Assembly (NCBI RefSeq): GCF_000226115.1
Contig: NC_016461.1
Coordinates: forward strand, 3,162,001-3,226,000
Direction of reading: 5' to 3'
Origin: Thermothielavioides terrestris NRRL 8126
Taxonomy: Eukaryota > Ascomycota > Sordariomycetes > Sordariales > Chaetomiaceae
DNA length: 64,000 nt
Made by a program: the position numbers and the translations under genes. Positions 1-12,259 of this stretch are shown here, one piece after another; position 1 is the stretch's first letter; every line of letters starts with the position of its first letter. Under the pieces are notes generated by a model. That model had not been told where the DNA came from. It saw only the letters and a program-made list of their open reading frames with translations, and searched no databases.

Positions 1-1372
1 CAGGTCAGGCGCCGGTACGACGTCCAGGCGAAGACGAACAGGCCGATCGGGATGAACCAGCAGCTCACCATCATGGGGATCAGGCGCACCTCGGCCGGCG
101 GCCTGCCGCGGTGCTTGGCCACCAGCGTGAGGTAGTGCTTGTTGACGAAGGGCGCCAAGGTGGCCGACAGCACGACGCCGACCGCGATCGGAATGAACAT
201 GAGGCCCGTCGTGCCGGCCGAGTAGCCCTTGCGGGCCTGGAAGATGATCGGGTACGCGACGAAGAACATGTACAGCAGGCCGTAGAGCACCGACATGTAG
301 AGGCTGACGAGCAGCACGATGACCTCGCGGAAGAGCAGCTGGAAGGGCCGGACCAGGAACACGCCGAGGCGCTCCGAGAAGGGGCGGGGGTCGAGCTCGG
401 CCTGGGCGACGTAGCCGCTGTCTCCGGTCTGCTTTCGAAGCTTGGCGGCGCGGCGAGCCAGGATCGTCGGCGCGTACGTCTCGGGCACGGTGAAGGTGAT
501 GAGGACCCAGACGACGAAGGCGAAGATCAGCTGGATCCAGTAGAGCCAGCGCCAGCCGGCCGCGTCGGACAGGAAACCGCCGATGAGAGGACCGACTGTA
601 AAGTAAAGTACAGGTCAGCAACTTGGGAGACGTGGCACAGCAACGGCGATGGGTTCCAGCACGTACTCGCGGGGCCGATGAAGGGCGCGGCAGAGAAGGC
701 GGCCATGGGTACGCCGCGCTCTTCGTTCCGCCACAGGTCGGCGAGCGTGCCGCCCACGAGGGTCATGGGTGCCGAAAAGGCGATGCCGTCGATCGCTCTG
801 CAGACGATGAGGGTGCCGATGTTCTTGGAGACCGCGCAGGGGATGATGAAGACGACAGCAAGAAGGAGAGTCGAGCCGCTGTGGTTCGTTCCTCGGGGTC
901 AGCCACCGCTCGCCGTGCCAGTTGGACCGTTTGATGCTGCACGACCCGAAGATATGTCGTCCAGGAGGGAAGGAGGGTTGCTTACTAGATGATGCGTCTC
1001 CCGTATACCTCGGACAGAGGAGCGAAGAGCATGGGACCTGGGAGTCCGTCAAAGTTAGCTCACCAGACGCCCATCACCCCTCGGCACTTGCTTTGGAAGC
1101 TCACCGACGCCAAAGCCAATCACAAAGACCGTGATTGTTAAGAGAGCAGCTTCACGGCTGACGTTGAAGTCTTCGGCAACTCCTCCCAAGTCCGAGGTGA
1201 TGACACTGGAGCAGAAGGCGACGACGAAACACGTGAGGGCCACGACCATGGTGATGTACCATTTGCAGAGCTTGGACCAGTTCTTGGGGTTCTCGGGGTC
1301 CCCTTCGGCGAAGCTGACCAGCTTGTAATCCTGCTTCGTCTCCCCGTCGGGGAGCTTGCCCGTCTTGTCCAT
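1..1372 (-). CDS. MFS transporter, DHA1 drug/polyamine-type (partial)
   Basis: Plasma-membrane major facilitator of the 12-TM DHA1 class (fungal multidrug/polyamine exporters). The ATG at 1372 opens a soluble N-terminus with the class-typical PENPKNW motif, followed by the first membrane helix. I infer exons 1372-1105, 1037-986, 878-667 and 595 to beyond base 1, joined at GT-AG sites that keep frame. Visible marks are PLSEVYGRR after TM2 (the motif-A loop), [41 protein letters not shown] and [12 protein letters not shown] before the central cytoplasmic loop. The C-terminal part lies outside the window. Substrate cannot be told from sequence. It sits near an AsaB-like oxidoreductase and a bHLH factor, which would suit an efflux role, but that is inference. 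Family assignment is strong; exon ends are hand-derived. Confidence 0.9.
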
Positions 1373-3113
1373 GATTCCCGTGGTTGGTCGACGGCGCTGT
1401 TTCTGATCGGATGGCCTTTTGATGCGTGTTCCCTTGGAATGTAATCAATCCTGAAGTCAAGACAATGAAAGATGGCTGATGCCGTTTGGTCGTTTCTGAT
1501 GGCAGATCCCGGTGTGTATTATTGGTCCGAGAAATGAAAGAACCTAAGACTGAAGGGAGAAACCAAACGCCAATTAGAAAGAATGCAAGATAGTGTCCCA
1601 GTGCCGGCACACCCGCACCCATACCCAGCTGGTTCTTCAGAGCACCCCTCAAGGTTCAAGGCGGGGCATTCGAAGACTTATATTCATCGCACAAATACGA
1701 CTTGGCCGTATTTCGGAGACGCTCGGGAACTAGCAGCGCTGGATCGTGCATTACAAGGCTTCGGGAGTGCCATCTTCGCGGACGCATGAGTCTATCCACC
1801 CCAGGGACCTAGGATCTAGGCCGATCCGGAACTGCCCATTGACCAATTCGCGCCCTCAAACAGCTGGAGCTCTCTTTTCACCAGCATGCCGAACTTGCCC
1901 CGTGAGTGGCGACAGTGGAGTCTCGAGGAGCATCCCGCGGGCCCAAACGTGACGTCGACTCAGGGGTGAGGATAGCCCAGTCCAGGCCAAGAACGGAAGT
2001 GGGCGATAAGGTTTGTGGATGCGGCTGTGGTTGGCTAAGGCCCTCGGCACCTCGCCATCCATGAAAGCGCGAAGGGCATCGCGTCTGGCGAGGTTGAGGC
2101 GCCACGTGCTGAGCTCGCGTGCCGAGTCTCAGCTCTCGATGATCGGAAACTGGCGAGGGAGAATCGCTCAATGTAGAATCTGAGAAGTCGGCATGCAATA
2201 TTCACCCTCCGGCCAAGACGCCTGCTGAACTTCGAACAGTTCGATGCTCTGCACCCAAGGGCGTCACCGCTTCAGGGGTTGAGCCCTACATGCTCCACGC
2301 GATCAGGCTGCTGAAAGGGGCTGGGTCATTTCGTTCGTTTCACCAGCACGCTTGTTCTCTTAGCTGCTGCGTTCGGACGAGGTTGTCGCGTCGCCGCGTC
2401 GTCGCAAGCGGCGGTCCGAAAGCGGTCAGAATGTGCAGGGTTTACCCCTTCGGCGCAGTGCCGAGACCGGGTTCAGAGGAGGCCCACCTTGTTCGCGGTC
2501 TCGATTCCTGGGATCCGCTCGACCGGGTCGGCGTCGTAGGGCTGCTGGTATAGCCGAGCTCGACCGAAAAATGCCATAGAAAACCAGTGTGTATCCCAGT
2601 CATCTAGAACAAATCAATACCGGATAACAGGTGCTGGTGCAAGAACGGGAGACTTACCGGCAAGAGAAAATAGGCAACGGCCTCTTTCCTGCCACTAGGC
2701 GGGAAGGCATCTCCGCAATATCGACTGGCTCTCGTCGACATGGCGTGGGTGAGGCTTGGAAGACACAGGGTCTCGGGATGATGCATGAAAAGGGCGCTGT
2801 CCTGATCGGCTCCTGCTGATTCATTGTCACGGCAGTCGAGTTCCCCAGCAGTGTAAGCAATGACGGACCTAGAGCGCTGTATAAGTATCGACTAGCTGAC
2901 GGTCCCGCTCAAATACTACTATGCCCGCTACCATCATTCAAAGTCAATGTAATACCTCCAGTCCGGATATTTTCTGCCTTTCCTCTCCACCAGGACCGCG
3001 CCATCCCACACATCGCTTGCTGCTGCAGCGGGAGCCGCGGCCGGCCCTCCAGCACCCGTCGTCTCTGTGCTCGACATGCCGTCTGCTGGTTCCACCACCT
3101 CTGCCACCCACAC
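1373..3113. other. intergenic, no gene seen
   Basis: This is the upstream side of the MFS transporter. The short frames here (for example 2290-2553) show no family motif or fungal intron pattern. I see nothing functional beyond the expected promoter of the transporter. Confidence 0.5.
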
Positions 3114-3596
3114 CTAGTCGGATCCGTCATCCGCATCGTCGGAACCAGCAATCAGAGTTTGCTCTTCCGGCGGAGCTTGCTCGACCGGCTCAGCCAACCC
3201 GTCCGATCCAGATTGTTCGGCCTGCCCAGCTTGCTCGGCTGTCTCGGTTTGCTCGGCCGACTGCTCGTCGTAATCGGAGATCGAGCTGGAGGAGTCGCTG
3301 CAAGACGACGAGCTCCAGCCCAGGATGAGCTCATTAGGAACCCCGGGCTCGTCCATGTCCAGGCAGAAGGACGACGACGAGGAGGAGGAGGTGCTCGAGG
3401 ACGAAGAGTCGGATGGCTGGTCGACGGCTCCGGAAACCTCGGGCTCGCCATCCGGGTCCATCACTTCCGAAGGGTCGAGCTCATGTCGCAGCGGAGAGGG
3501 CCACAGGGGCCGGTACCGCACATGCTCGAGGTGCCGGGGCAGTTTATAAGCGATCTGGCGGAACACGCGAAATTGCTCGCGTTTCCTGGCCTGCAT
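3114..3596 (-). CDS. hypothetical acidic, serine-rich protein
   Basis: A 160-codon uninterrupted frame with a real ATG at 3596. The first 45 residues are basic/aromatic and look folded (RKREQFRVFRQIAYKLPRH, then HVRYRPLWPSPL). After that comes a low-complexity region of serine runs, then a very acidic Glu/Gln/Ala tail ending in DDADDGSD. I do not recognise a family. The basic head with an acidic Ser-rich tail suits a small nuclear or ribosome-associated protein, but no function should be inferred. The opposite strand is also open because of the biased composition, so coding status rests on the plausible N-terminus and ATG alone. An upstream exon cannot be excluded. Confidence 0.4.
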   Translation of the reverse strand: MQARKREQFRVFRQIAYKLPRHLEHVRYRPLWPSPLRHELDPSEVMDPDGEPEVSGAVDQPSDSSSSSTSSSSSSSFCLDMDEPGVPNELILGWSSSSCSDSSSSISDYDEQSAEQTETAEQAGQAEQSGSDGLAEPVEQAPPEEQTLIAGSDDADDGSD

Positions 3597-5003
3597 TTCG
3601 CCCTGCGCAGGTTATTGTGAGATGGGACCGTAGGCCGAACCGGTCTGTCCTGCTCACCTGTTTCTTAGTGGGCATGCTGCTCAAGAACGGGCGAAGGTTG
3701 CGGCGGCGGAAGGGCCTCATAAAGTAGTAGCTCAGGTAAAAAGTGAAGGTGATCGGTTCGAGGAGGCTGAAATCCGCGGTCGCTCACAAAAGGAAAGAAC
3801 AGAAAAGGAATGCAGCCGGCATCGTAGGGTATACTCAGATGACTCGTGCTCGAGGGTTGGATGGAACAGGGACGCGATTCTCGGACTCTGTCTGTGCAGA
3901 GGGACAATCAACGAGAGTGAGAAAGGTCGTGCAAGAACACTGGTCTGTGTTTCTAATCACTTGGTTGCGGAAGGAGAGGGAAGAGTGCTGTGCGGTCAGC
4001 GCCTGCCGCGCGTTCAGTCCGGGCCCCTAGGTGCGCACTACGTCGCACATAGCACATAGGTTGCTGTAAGGGACGAGGAGCCTGCGGGATGCTGCTGCGA
4101 AGGCGAAAAAAAAAAAAAAAAAGCGCTCGATCCCCCCCAGATGAGATACATGAAGATAATGCCCGAAATCCACGAGCTATTACGATGGAATGAGGCCCAA
4201 TTTATACATGATGACAGTGACAAGCCCTCTGCTCCCCCGAGCCCGCCACTACCTACCAACGTACAAGTTCAGAAATCGGGATGATGCAGCAAAGCTCAGA
4301 TAGGCGTAGGGAGCCGGGTTTTCCGATTCCTCGTCTAATTCGGGTCAGAATTCGGCTTGCTTGCTGAAGCACGAAAGCCATCACAAGTATCCCAGCTAGC
4401 TAAGCCGGCAGGCTGGATGTGCCTGACGTGATTCCAAGATCCGAGAGTTCCCCTCTCCTCACCGCTCGTCCACGCGTCGCATCTGACATGATAGTCTGGG
4501 TCATTCCTTATTCTCTGTGAGGTACACGCTCAGATAGCTTCGTGATGGCGCTGCTTTTGCTGCATCGGCTATGACGTTTGGTTGCAATCATCATCAAGCC
4601 CGTTCATCCACGGCGCCCTCACGTTGCCTGACAGTGCTGCTCAGAACAAGCGCCGGCGAGGCCCTACCGGTGCTCAAGGTTAGGTTCCATCACAAGTGTG
4701 ATGCCGGCGCAGCCGCATGGTGGACGCAGGGGCCGTATATAACAGCAGCGACAGGCACTGATGCACCTCGGCCGACATGGCCAGGTTCAGTTTTACTCTG
4801 TCCATTCGCAGTCCGAGACTCGAGCTAGACAGCTGAATGTCCCGAGGTGCCTACATCTTCCCCTCTTCGCAAGCCTTCCTTGTTGTTCTTCTTGACTTCT
4901 CCCTTCTGTTCGTGGGACAGAACCTGAAGAATGACGCGCTATGAACTCCGCAGGACATTTATCAATAGCTAACTGGAACCTGCGCATCGACACACATCCA
5001 GCA
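3597..5003. other. intergenic with A17 tract
   Basis: No gene is supported. A 17-base A run lies at 4106-4122. The region ends at the tRNA-Asn gene. Confidence 0.5.
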
Positions 5004-5105
5004 TCCCTCATGGCGCAATTGGCTAGCGCGTCTGACTGTTACTAAGCAACTGCTTGGGTAATGACATTTATCAGGAGGTTGACAGTTCGAGCCTGTCTGA
5101 GGGAG
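5004..5105 (+). tRNA. tRNA-Asn(GTT) with 28-nt intron
   Basis: The full cloverleaf can be folded by eye. The 7-bp acceptor stem TCCCTCA/TGAGGGA (5004-5010 with 5098-5104) is perfect. The D-arm is GCGC/GCGC with a 9-nt loop, and the anticodon stem TCTGA (5031-5035) pairs with TCAGG (5071-5075) with one G-U. The anticodon GTT lies at 5038-5040 and the T-arm GACAG-TTCGAGC-CTGTC at 5081-5097. The discriminator is G5105. A canonical intron lies directly after position 37, at about 5042-5069, leaving a 74-nt mature tRNA. It decodes asparagine AAC/AAU codons. A T5 run at 5111-5115 just downstream fits RNA polymerase III termination. Confidence 0.95.
5042..5069 (+). other. tRNA-Asn intron
   Basis: A 28-nt insertion between anticodon position 37 (A5041) and position 38 (A5070), the standard place for eukaryotic nuclear tRNA introns. 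Removing it restores a 7-nt anticodon loop. Confidence 0.85.
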
Positions 5106-5110
5106 CTTAA

Positions 5111-5115
5111 TTTTT
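5111..5115 (+). terminator. Pol III T-run after tRNA-Asn
   Basis: Five consecutive T residues six bases past the tRNA discriminator base, the usual RNA polymerase III stop signal. Confidence 0.75.
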
Positions 5116-5535
5116 CCAAAATTCCAACCCGAATGCTGTTTTCTTACCGTAGTTCCCTTCTTTTGCCTCATTTCGTCTTTTTCCTGCCTTTATCCTCGCC
5201 CTTTCACCCTCCGGCTAACCAAAAGGCCAGGTGGCTGAGAGTCCAACAGAGTTCTGAGGCGGGGCTCGATCTGTCACGTGTTCTTCCCAACCCCCCTAGG
5301 TCCCAATGCTCCACTCCATTACCGCCATTACTCTGGTACCACGTACTCCGTATTTCCGAACTTTCGTTCTGCAACGCGTCGCTTTGTCAATCCGAGACGC
5401 AACCCAACATCCACAGCGACTCTTTGGCCTCATCGCGTCGCAGAGTCCCGGGTGGCGATTGAGTACTCGCATCATCATTACTTCCTTTTTTTGACATCCA
5501 CCCGTGCCGGCGGCTTCCGGCTGTCTCGCGCAACC

Positions 5536-6948
5536 ATGCCCCGCCACGTCGACCAGGACGTGCATGCCGCCTTCGTGGAATTTCGAGCTGGACGTAAGTA
5601 CTGAATCGCTTCCCGGGTATCTGTATTGACAGTATGTTACCTGATCGCGTCGCGCATCCTGGCTGACTCTATCCGCTCGCGCTCGTTCTCCACCACGCGC
5701 AGAGGATGACAAGTGCATGTCGGTGCAGTGCATCTACTGCCAGCAGGTCCGGGCCAAGAACACGACGCGCCAGAAGCAGCATCTGCTCCAGTGCGCCCCG
5801 TACCTCCGAGCCCACCCCGAGGTAGCCCTCCAGGCGTCGGCAGCATCAGCCTCTGCGGCCGCGGCGGCCGCGGCGACGGCGTCGGCAACAGCAGCTACCG
5901 CAGTTCCCGCTCCTACCCCTTCCGCACATCCTGCTCACGCAGCAGGTCCCGGTGCCCCCAATGCGACGCCCATCCCTCCTCCCGCGGTCCATCCGGTCCC
6001 TTCGTACGGCCAGGATGACGTCGCTGGCGACCACACAACGCTGAGCTTCATGCCCAACCCGCGCATCAACGGATCGCCGAGCCAGGGCCGTCCCTCGCTG
6101 GGTGGCGACGGCACGCCCGCACCCAAGAAGCAGAAGACGAAGGCAACGCCCGGCTCGAACCTGCCCGAGATCCCGCTGCGCGAGGTCCATGCCGCCTTTG
6201 TCGAGTTCCGGGCTAAGGAGGACGACAAGTGTATGTCGGTGCGGTGCATCTACTGCAACCAGGTCCGGGCGAAAAACACATCACGGCAAAGGGAGCACCT
6301 GATGACTTGCCCCGGTTTCCAGACCGTGCTCAAGGACAAGATCCCCGCCAACAACCTCCGCCATCAGTTCGACGACGAGGATGTTGCGAGCTCACTGGCG
6401 CTGCCCACCCCGTCTCTCGATCTCGACTTCCGCCTGAGCATCAGGGTCAAGCCGAAGCTCAATGTGGGCGCCGGCGCCTCCGGTCGGCAGAGCTGGATCT
6501 CGTGCGTGGGGGGCCAGTGGGCTGGCCGCTGGGGCAAGGGAGTCGTGCTTGTGAGCAATCCCCACCACTGATGTGCTCCCCTCTCGTGACATTCGGGAAC
6601 TAACGGTCTCCCTCCCTTCTACAGCAAGGTGGACAGGACGTGCAGACCTCGGTCAAGGACACGGCGACGCGCATCGACGCGCAATACCTGCTGCAGACCA
6701 GCGAGGAGCACCCGGCTCTCTTCATCTGCAAGATCACCGGGTGGCTGACGGGCGAGCGAGAGGTCATGGAGCGGCTCCAGGACCCCGTCGCTGCGGACAA
6801 CGTCGCCGCCAATCGCTACCAGCTGCGCGCCACCATGCAGCTCGAGACCGGCGACGAGCGGTACCAGGATGTGAACACGGGCGTCTGGGTCTGCAGCGGC
6901 TGCCGCAGGGGCGCCGAAATCGTCTACGACGCCTACCGCATCAGCTGA
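5536..6948 (+). CDS. tandem BED-like zinc finger plus DUF3237 protein
   Basis: Exons 5536-5593, 5703-6550 and 6625-6948 join in frame to give 409 residues. Two near-identical units start with the core HAAFVEFRA and carry a C2HC finger: CIYC followed by H46 and C50 in the first, and Cys201/Cys204/His218/Cys222 in the second. They resemble BED/Ty-type DNA-binding fingers and are separated by an Ala/Pro-rich linker with a basic KKQKTK patch. The last 150 residues match the DUF3237 pattern: a GxW core, DTATRIDAQYLLQT, and the ending RATMQLETGDERYQDVN with a final AYRIS. DUF3237 is a small beta-barrel of unknown reaction. A DNA-binding or nuclear role is inferred from the fingers. The first unit is split by intron 1, while the second has no intron there. 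Introns and frame are convincing; function is open. Confidence 0.85.
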
Positions 6949-7289
6949 GCGGGCAACATTGGACGATGATGCCTGTACCACCTGCCTTGACACGTCATCG
7001 GGCTTTTCCTTGGCGTTTTGTGATGTGCGTTGGTCTCATTGGGCGTCGGGAGCTGGAGAAACATGCTATTTTCCCTCTCAAAAAGGCTGTCTACTGTGTG
7101 TGTTAGCTTAGTAGCTCATTCTGCCTCTTGTGAAACTAATTCTCTAACACCTCTGGCCGGATGGTTGCTTTGAGATGATGCCTGCAAAAAGATTTCACAC
7201 CTGTCCTGGAACAAGAACCAAGAATCCATCCGCATCCCCAGCCCACTCCTCCGTGTCACAACGACCGACCTCGCGACCCCTCCAACCAC
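6949..7289. other. convergent 3' regions
   Basis: Spacer between the stop of the BED/DUF3237 gene (+) and the stop of the AsaB-like gene (-). It presumably holds both 3' UTRs. Nothing else is seen. Confidence 0.5.
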
Positions 7290-8394
7290 CTAATACAAAA
7301 CCAAACACCTCACCTCCACACTCTCCCTGTTCCCCTTCTCCTCCTGCTGACCCTGGTCCCCGTCGTCCCCGGGATATTCCACCGCGCAGTGCACCGCCCG
7401 CCGGGCCTTGACAACCCGCCCGTCCGCCACGCTGTCGAAGCACTTGAGCAGCAGCACCTCGTCCGGCCGCTGCCCGTGCTTGAAGTACCAGCGGTGCGCT
7501 GCCGAGGGCCGCACCGTCCACGACTCCTGCCGCCGCTCGCCCGCGCCGGTGCCGGTGCGGTACACGATGGCCGCCGGCACGAGGTCGGCTTCGGCTACCG
7601 AGGTCGCGTCCGCGACGGCTAGCGGCGAGCGATGGATTGGTTTGATTGGGCGCCAGATCTGTGTGACATTTGCGGGGAGTTGGGATTAGGTTCTGGTTTA
7701 CTTTGACCGGTGGAGGGGGGTGTTGCGGGGAGGAAAGAGGGCATACGTTGATGATTTGCCACCGCCGCTGCATCACGGCCGCAGCCTCTTCCGGGTCAGG
7801 GAACTGCTCGCGCAGGCGGATCACGGCGCCGTCGTAGGACTGGTCGACGTGTGCTCGGTGCAGCGGGCCCCGCACGCGGGTGTTGTTGGCGCTGATGCGG
7901 TGCCAGTCCGCCGGGCCGCGGCGCACTTGGTGGCCGAAGATGATGACGCGGGAGGCGCCGGTGCTTGGTTGGCCCGGTTTGTTAGCCTTTGCCAGGAGTA
8001 TGGTGGGTGGGGAAGGGGGGAAGAGCCTTACACGTCCTTCAGAAGCTGCTCGCATTCGGGGTAGTAGTGGCTCCGGATAGTAGCGTCATCGTGGAACCCC
8101 TTTTCGGCACTCGTGTGGTTGAGGTACTGGAAGCCGTGGTTGTCAAGCGTAGAATTGGCTTCTTGTCCGGACACGTCTGTCACTTTAACGGTGACCGGGA
8201 CCGTCGGGCGCTTGTTGGTGACCTGGGTGCTAGTTCGTGGTGTGTATCAGATCAACGGCCACCCAACGTGGAGCACTAACTGCAGTGAAATCTCGAAGCC
8301 TGTTGCCATACCTCCCAACGTAGACTGGCAACGGCGGACTGCCGTCTCCAGGGTCGTCGTAGTAGTTGACCGTTGTGACAATGTCATGCCCCAT
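7290..8394 (-). CDS. AsaB/CmcJ-like oxidoreductase (GA4 desaturase family)
   Basis: Exons 8394-8312, 8229-8032, 7963-7747 and 7658-7290 are all GT-AG with matched phases and encode 288 residues. The order of family landmarks is complete: VTTVNYYDDP near the start, the VTVTD-type strand, STLDNHGFQYLNH, ATIRSHYYPECEQLLKD, ASRVIIFGHQVRR, AHVDQSYDGA, WQIINIWRPIKPI, and the C-terminal HRWYFKHGQRPDEVLLLKCFDS. Known relatives act in secondary metabolism (gibberellin GA4 desaturase, the aspergillic acid AsaB hydroxylase, the cephamycin CmcJ protein). The reaction of this copy cannot be told. Start 8394 is chosen because it places about five residues before VTTVNYY, as in relatives. An in-frame upstream frame to 8472 exists. 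Cytosolic location is expected. Confidence 0.88.
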
Positions 8395-11300
8395 GCCTGA
8401 GACTTGAAGGAGCCTACCATCAACCGGTGTAGTAGAGCGGTTGTACCGGCTTGGCAGCTCCGCTGCGTTCAATCCATGTACCGATGATGTACAGGCAACC
8501 TCGTCTTTGCCGTTGGCGCAGAACGTCTATGGCAGGGTAGAGCTCGGGGCCGATCCCTAGAAAGTCTCCCTTTTGAGCAGGTTAGAGCCAGGCCCGGGAA
8601 AAAAAGAGACCCAGAAGACACGTCCCCCATTCTCTTGAGCAAGTGTCATGTGATGTGGAAATCTGATCAAGTAGTTCATCAACAGATGCAGGTTAAATTG
8701 CACCTGCGTCTCATTCTTCCCACACCTATACAGGGTTCGGGGTTTGTATTCCGTGGTCTGAGCGAGGCAATTACTCCGCAGAGCCAATCCAATACCGCGT
8801 ACACCGTAGTAACGGGAGCTTACAGTGAGTGGTCCATCTACCGAAGTATGAACGCAGGCTAAACCGCGGAAGGGTACCTGTAATGTCAATATCTGCCATG
8901 TGTGCTGGCGAATTTGCGCAGAGGATGAAGCTTGCAAGCGCGCTCTCAGAGCTCTCATCATACAGGGGCAATGTCTTCTTTACGGTTTCACCCCTGAACA
9001 TACCAAAACCTCGTTGGACCTGCTGGTGTTGGGTCGGCCTATGTGAGATGTAATTGCCTCCAACCAGACATCAATGGCGTGCTGTATGTCCAAGTGAAGA
9101 GGAGGTTCCTTGGATTTGGCCGAACCAAAACAGCTTCCTGATTCCTCACACAGTGTCCAACATCGACAGGCAAGGCAAACACATCCAAGACCTGACGTTC
9201 TGCACCGTGACCACTTGTGCTTAAGGTGGTGAAACCTCAGATGGACCACCCTGTCAGGTCCCGACCTGCAGTACGAACCTTGATGGCCAGTTCCCGGCCC
9301 GAAGAACGGCTGGGATCGGCGTGCAAGCAGCGAGACATTCTCCGGTGGAGGAGAACCACGCACAAGTCACATTCATTCCATCAAGCCGGGTGGTGGGCCG
9401 AGGTGTCCTCGACCTCGACCGGCGGTTACCCAATATGTCTCCGTTTGATGAGCGGATACATGTCGTGACGACCGAGTGAACGGGTTTATCACAAGCTCCA
9501 GCGCTGGAGAACCGCGACTTACCGCAGCGCTACACCAATGACGGCCGAGCTGCTGTGCAACGCAGCACCAAGTCGGGATGAATGCCGATTTGCTGAGGAC
9601 CACCACGCCGAACGGCTTGAGTTGAGAGGGAATACTCCAGTAAGGACGGCATCCCTTGGGCCGCATGATATGGACAGTACGCGAAGGACTAGCTGGTTCG
9701 TACGTAAAGGAGCGTCGTGGAGGAAGACATTTTTCGATCTCTTTGTGTTCCTCGAATAGTCTAAGTTGGAGATCCGATGGCCAGTTGGCCTCGCTCGGCC
9801 TGGTAGTTAGTTGCTAGGCAAGTTTCTGGATAATTGTTTGCACGACGAGCAGAAACAGAGCAAACCTGCCTCCGAAGTGCTTCGGATATAGAGCTTATCT
9901 GTCGCCGTAAGTCGACCCAGTCTGGCCGTCTGGAAGCGAACACTCAATCATTGTTGGCAGCCCGCGCGTGAGTGGAAAAAGGGAAAAAAAGCCCTTTGCC
10001 TGGCCTCCAGGGCCCTGACCTAGGTGGCGCTCGGTTCCGGCTTCTTTGAAGAAACCTGGCCAATCGTTTTAGGTCCAGGATATCACAGTAAGGCGGGGTG
10101 GACTCGATGGACGCCGACATTGTGGAATGTCAGCTGGTTTCGGAAGGAGCTATGGGAGTGTTGAATCACCAGCCGCGCGCTTCCATTGGTTCCTTCGGGT
10201 CGCGCCCGCGCCCGCTCCAGGGAGCTTCCTCGCGCCCTGGCTTTCGCTCTTGTAATCCAGGAAGGTGTGGGGGGCATTCAGCTGTCATGCAGGCATTTTC
10301 CACGGTTCGAGTCCCAATCTCGCACGGCTGCGGTGTCTCAGGCTCTCAGCCATCTTCCGGCGCTGTCAGCTTGGCATCTGCACAGCCAGACAGCCGGAGG
10401 ATGACGGTGGTTGCTCGGAATCCTGCGCTTGAGCACTCGGTACACTAGTGTAAACGGCCACGCGAATGGTAAGGTAGCCAAGACGAACGCCCGCTGTTCA
10501 CGTTGCGGAAAGGCGAGCAGTCACATTCAAGGAGCGACCTTAGTGTACAAGTGCCAAGCGGCGTCAGGAACCATGTGCCTCTTGCAGATTCTGAGTATCC
10601 AGCTCCCCGGCCTTGCAGGGGTGCCGCACACGGCCGCAAGGGCTTTCTCTGGAGGTATTCCGTCAGCAAGCTGCCAAGCCCGCTCAGCAACTACCTAGGT
10701 ACCTTGCCTCTTACTGTGTACGGAATAACTAAAGGCAGCCGATCGCCGCTTTTCGAACCAACACGCAACCCCTCCACCCACCCAACCCCCCGGTGCTGCT
10801 TGAAGCCTTGCAGCACTGGACGGAATGCCCGAGCCATCCCGTCTTTGCGACTGCCTGATGATGTCCGGAATTGGACAGGGCTGTAAGGGAAACCCATGCG
10901 CGTCTGGACCTTCTCTTCCTGAACACGAGCATGGGCGGCCGACGGGAAGGGGCACTTGGTGCAGTCCATGGGCAATGCTTGATTACCACTGACATGAGTT
11001 ACGGAGACCGCGAAGCCTGATCGAGAGTAACTTGCGAGTTCCCGGGCAGTGGATTGCGATCTCCATGGGCCTGCGGAAGTTAAAGGCACACGGAACTGTG
11101 GGCGCCCCCCATTCCCATGGAAGCCAGCAAACATCAGCCGGTCCCCTCCTCACGGTGGAAGCACGGCGCCAGAACAGCTGGCTGGGCATGGGTCATGGGT
11201 ATGCCACCCGGCAGCCCCGCGAATTGTCTCCGAGCGACGATTTGGATTGGCCGGAGCATTTCCTTTCCGGCCCTGCCCCTGGTGCTGATTCACGTCCAGG

Positions 11301-12158
11301 GGCCCTCGACAACAGTGCTCGTCGGCACCACTCCAGCGTCTGTCGGCCGTCTCTCAGCTAACTACACAGTACAGTAGAAGAGCACTGCATTGCATGGCAT
11401 CTGCTGCAGGACTACCCGCGAAGGCCTCTCAGCTACGCTGATACGAACTCTTGCTCTCACCTACCTCCTAACTCGGAGCCAGCGGAGTTCTTCACGGGGC
11501 GACTTCCCAGTGCCGTTGCTCACCGTGCTGTCAAGGTCGGCGAACGAAGCAACGGCCCAGTGCGGCCACTCGCGAGAGCCTGGTCCTCCAGTGCTGCAGA
11601 TGTCACAAACGCACCCCAGGCAATGCAGTTGACCCAAGGGCTAGGTCCGCAGCCGGTGGCTGCCAGGGGACCTTTGTGGACCCCGGCAATGCGCAGTCTT
11701 TGTGTGGTCGCCAACCGTAGTGGACGGAACACATACATGGGTACGGAGGAGGTAGTGGACATACCCAGGGTGCGCCCACTCGGCATCCCGCCGTCCTGAA
11801 GCACAGCAGTCCGGACTCGGGCCTTCGGCTCCCCTCTGTCGGGTCGGTTATACCCTCTCCCACCCCCATGGAATCCCCTCCCAAATAAACCCAGATCCCC
11901 CGGTTGCATGCCGGTAATTTTCGAAAGACGGCACCGTAGCATCTGATGCTCCTCCAGTGTCCTGGATGCAGGATGGATTACTCTCAGCGCTGGTCAACCC
12001 AACAGTCACCGCAGGTAAACAACGCTTCCTCTGACTGCATCAAGCTTCGCCATCTCTTTTGCGACGCATGAAGACTATCAACAAGCACGCCGTGGTTCAC
12101 GCATGTCGGCAGTGCAGACGGAGAATGGCTGACAAGCACATAGACACTTCACGATTAC
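8395..12158. other. long gene-poor spacer
   Basis: 3.8 kb of mixed-composition DNA. Many short overlapping frames occur on both strands, but none has a family motif, consistent codon use or splice structure. A TACACTAGTGTA palindrome lies at 10441-10452. A short out-of-frame ORF beginning at ATG 12068 overlaps the start of the bHLH gene. Confidence 0.45.
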
Positions 12159-12259
12159 ATGGTGCCTCCGTCAGCCATCAACCCAGCGCTTACCGATTGC
12201 CAACCGACTCCCTGGACAACCAGCCAGGAATCATCAGCATATCCGAATCGTGTTGGTAA
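12068..12259 (+). other. overlapping upstream ORF of bHLH gene
   Basis: A 63-codon ATG frame that starts 91 bases before the bHLH start and ends inside the bHLH gene in another frame. It could lower translation of the main frame, or could be a mis-seen first exon. Which is true is not decidable here. Confidence 0.3.

Noticed and set aside
10300..10320. GGTTCGAGTCC B-box-like word suggesting a tRNA
   Set aside because: No pairing acceptor stem, D-arm or anticodon arm could be built around it.
12068..12150. Zn2Cys6-like fragment ACRQCRRRM before the bHLH gene
   Set aside because: Only two cysteines, out of frame with the bHLH gene, and no following cysteine pattern.
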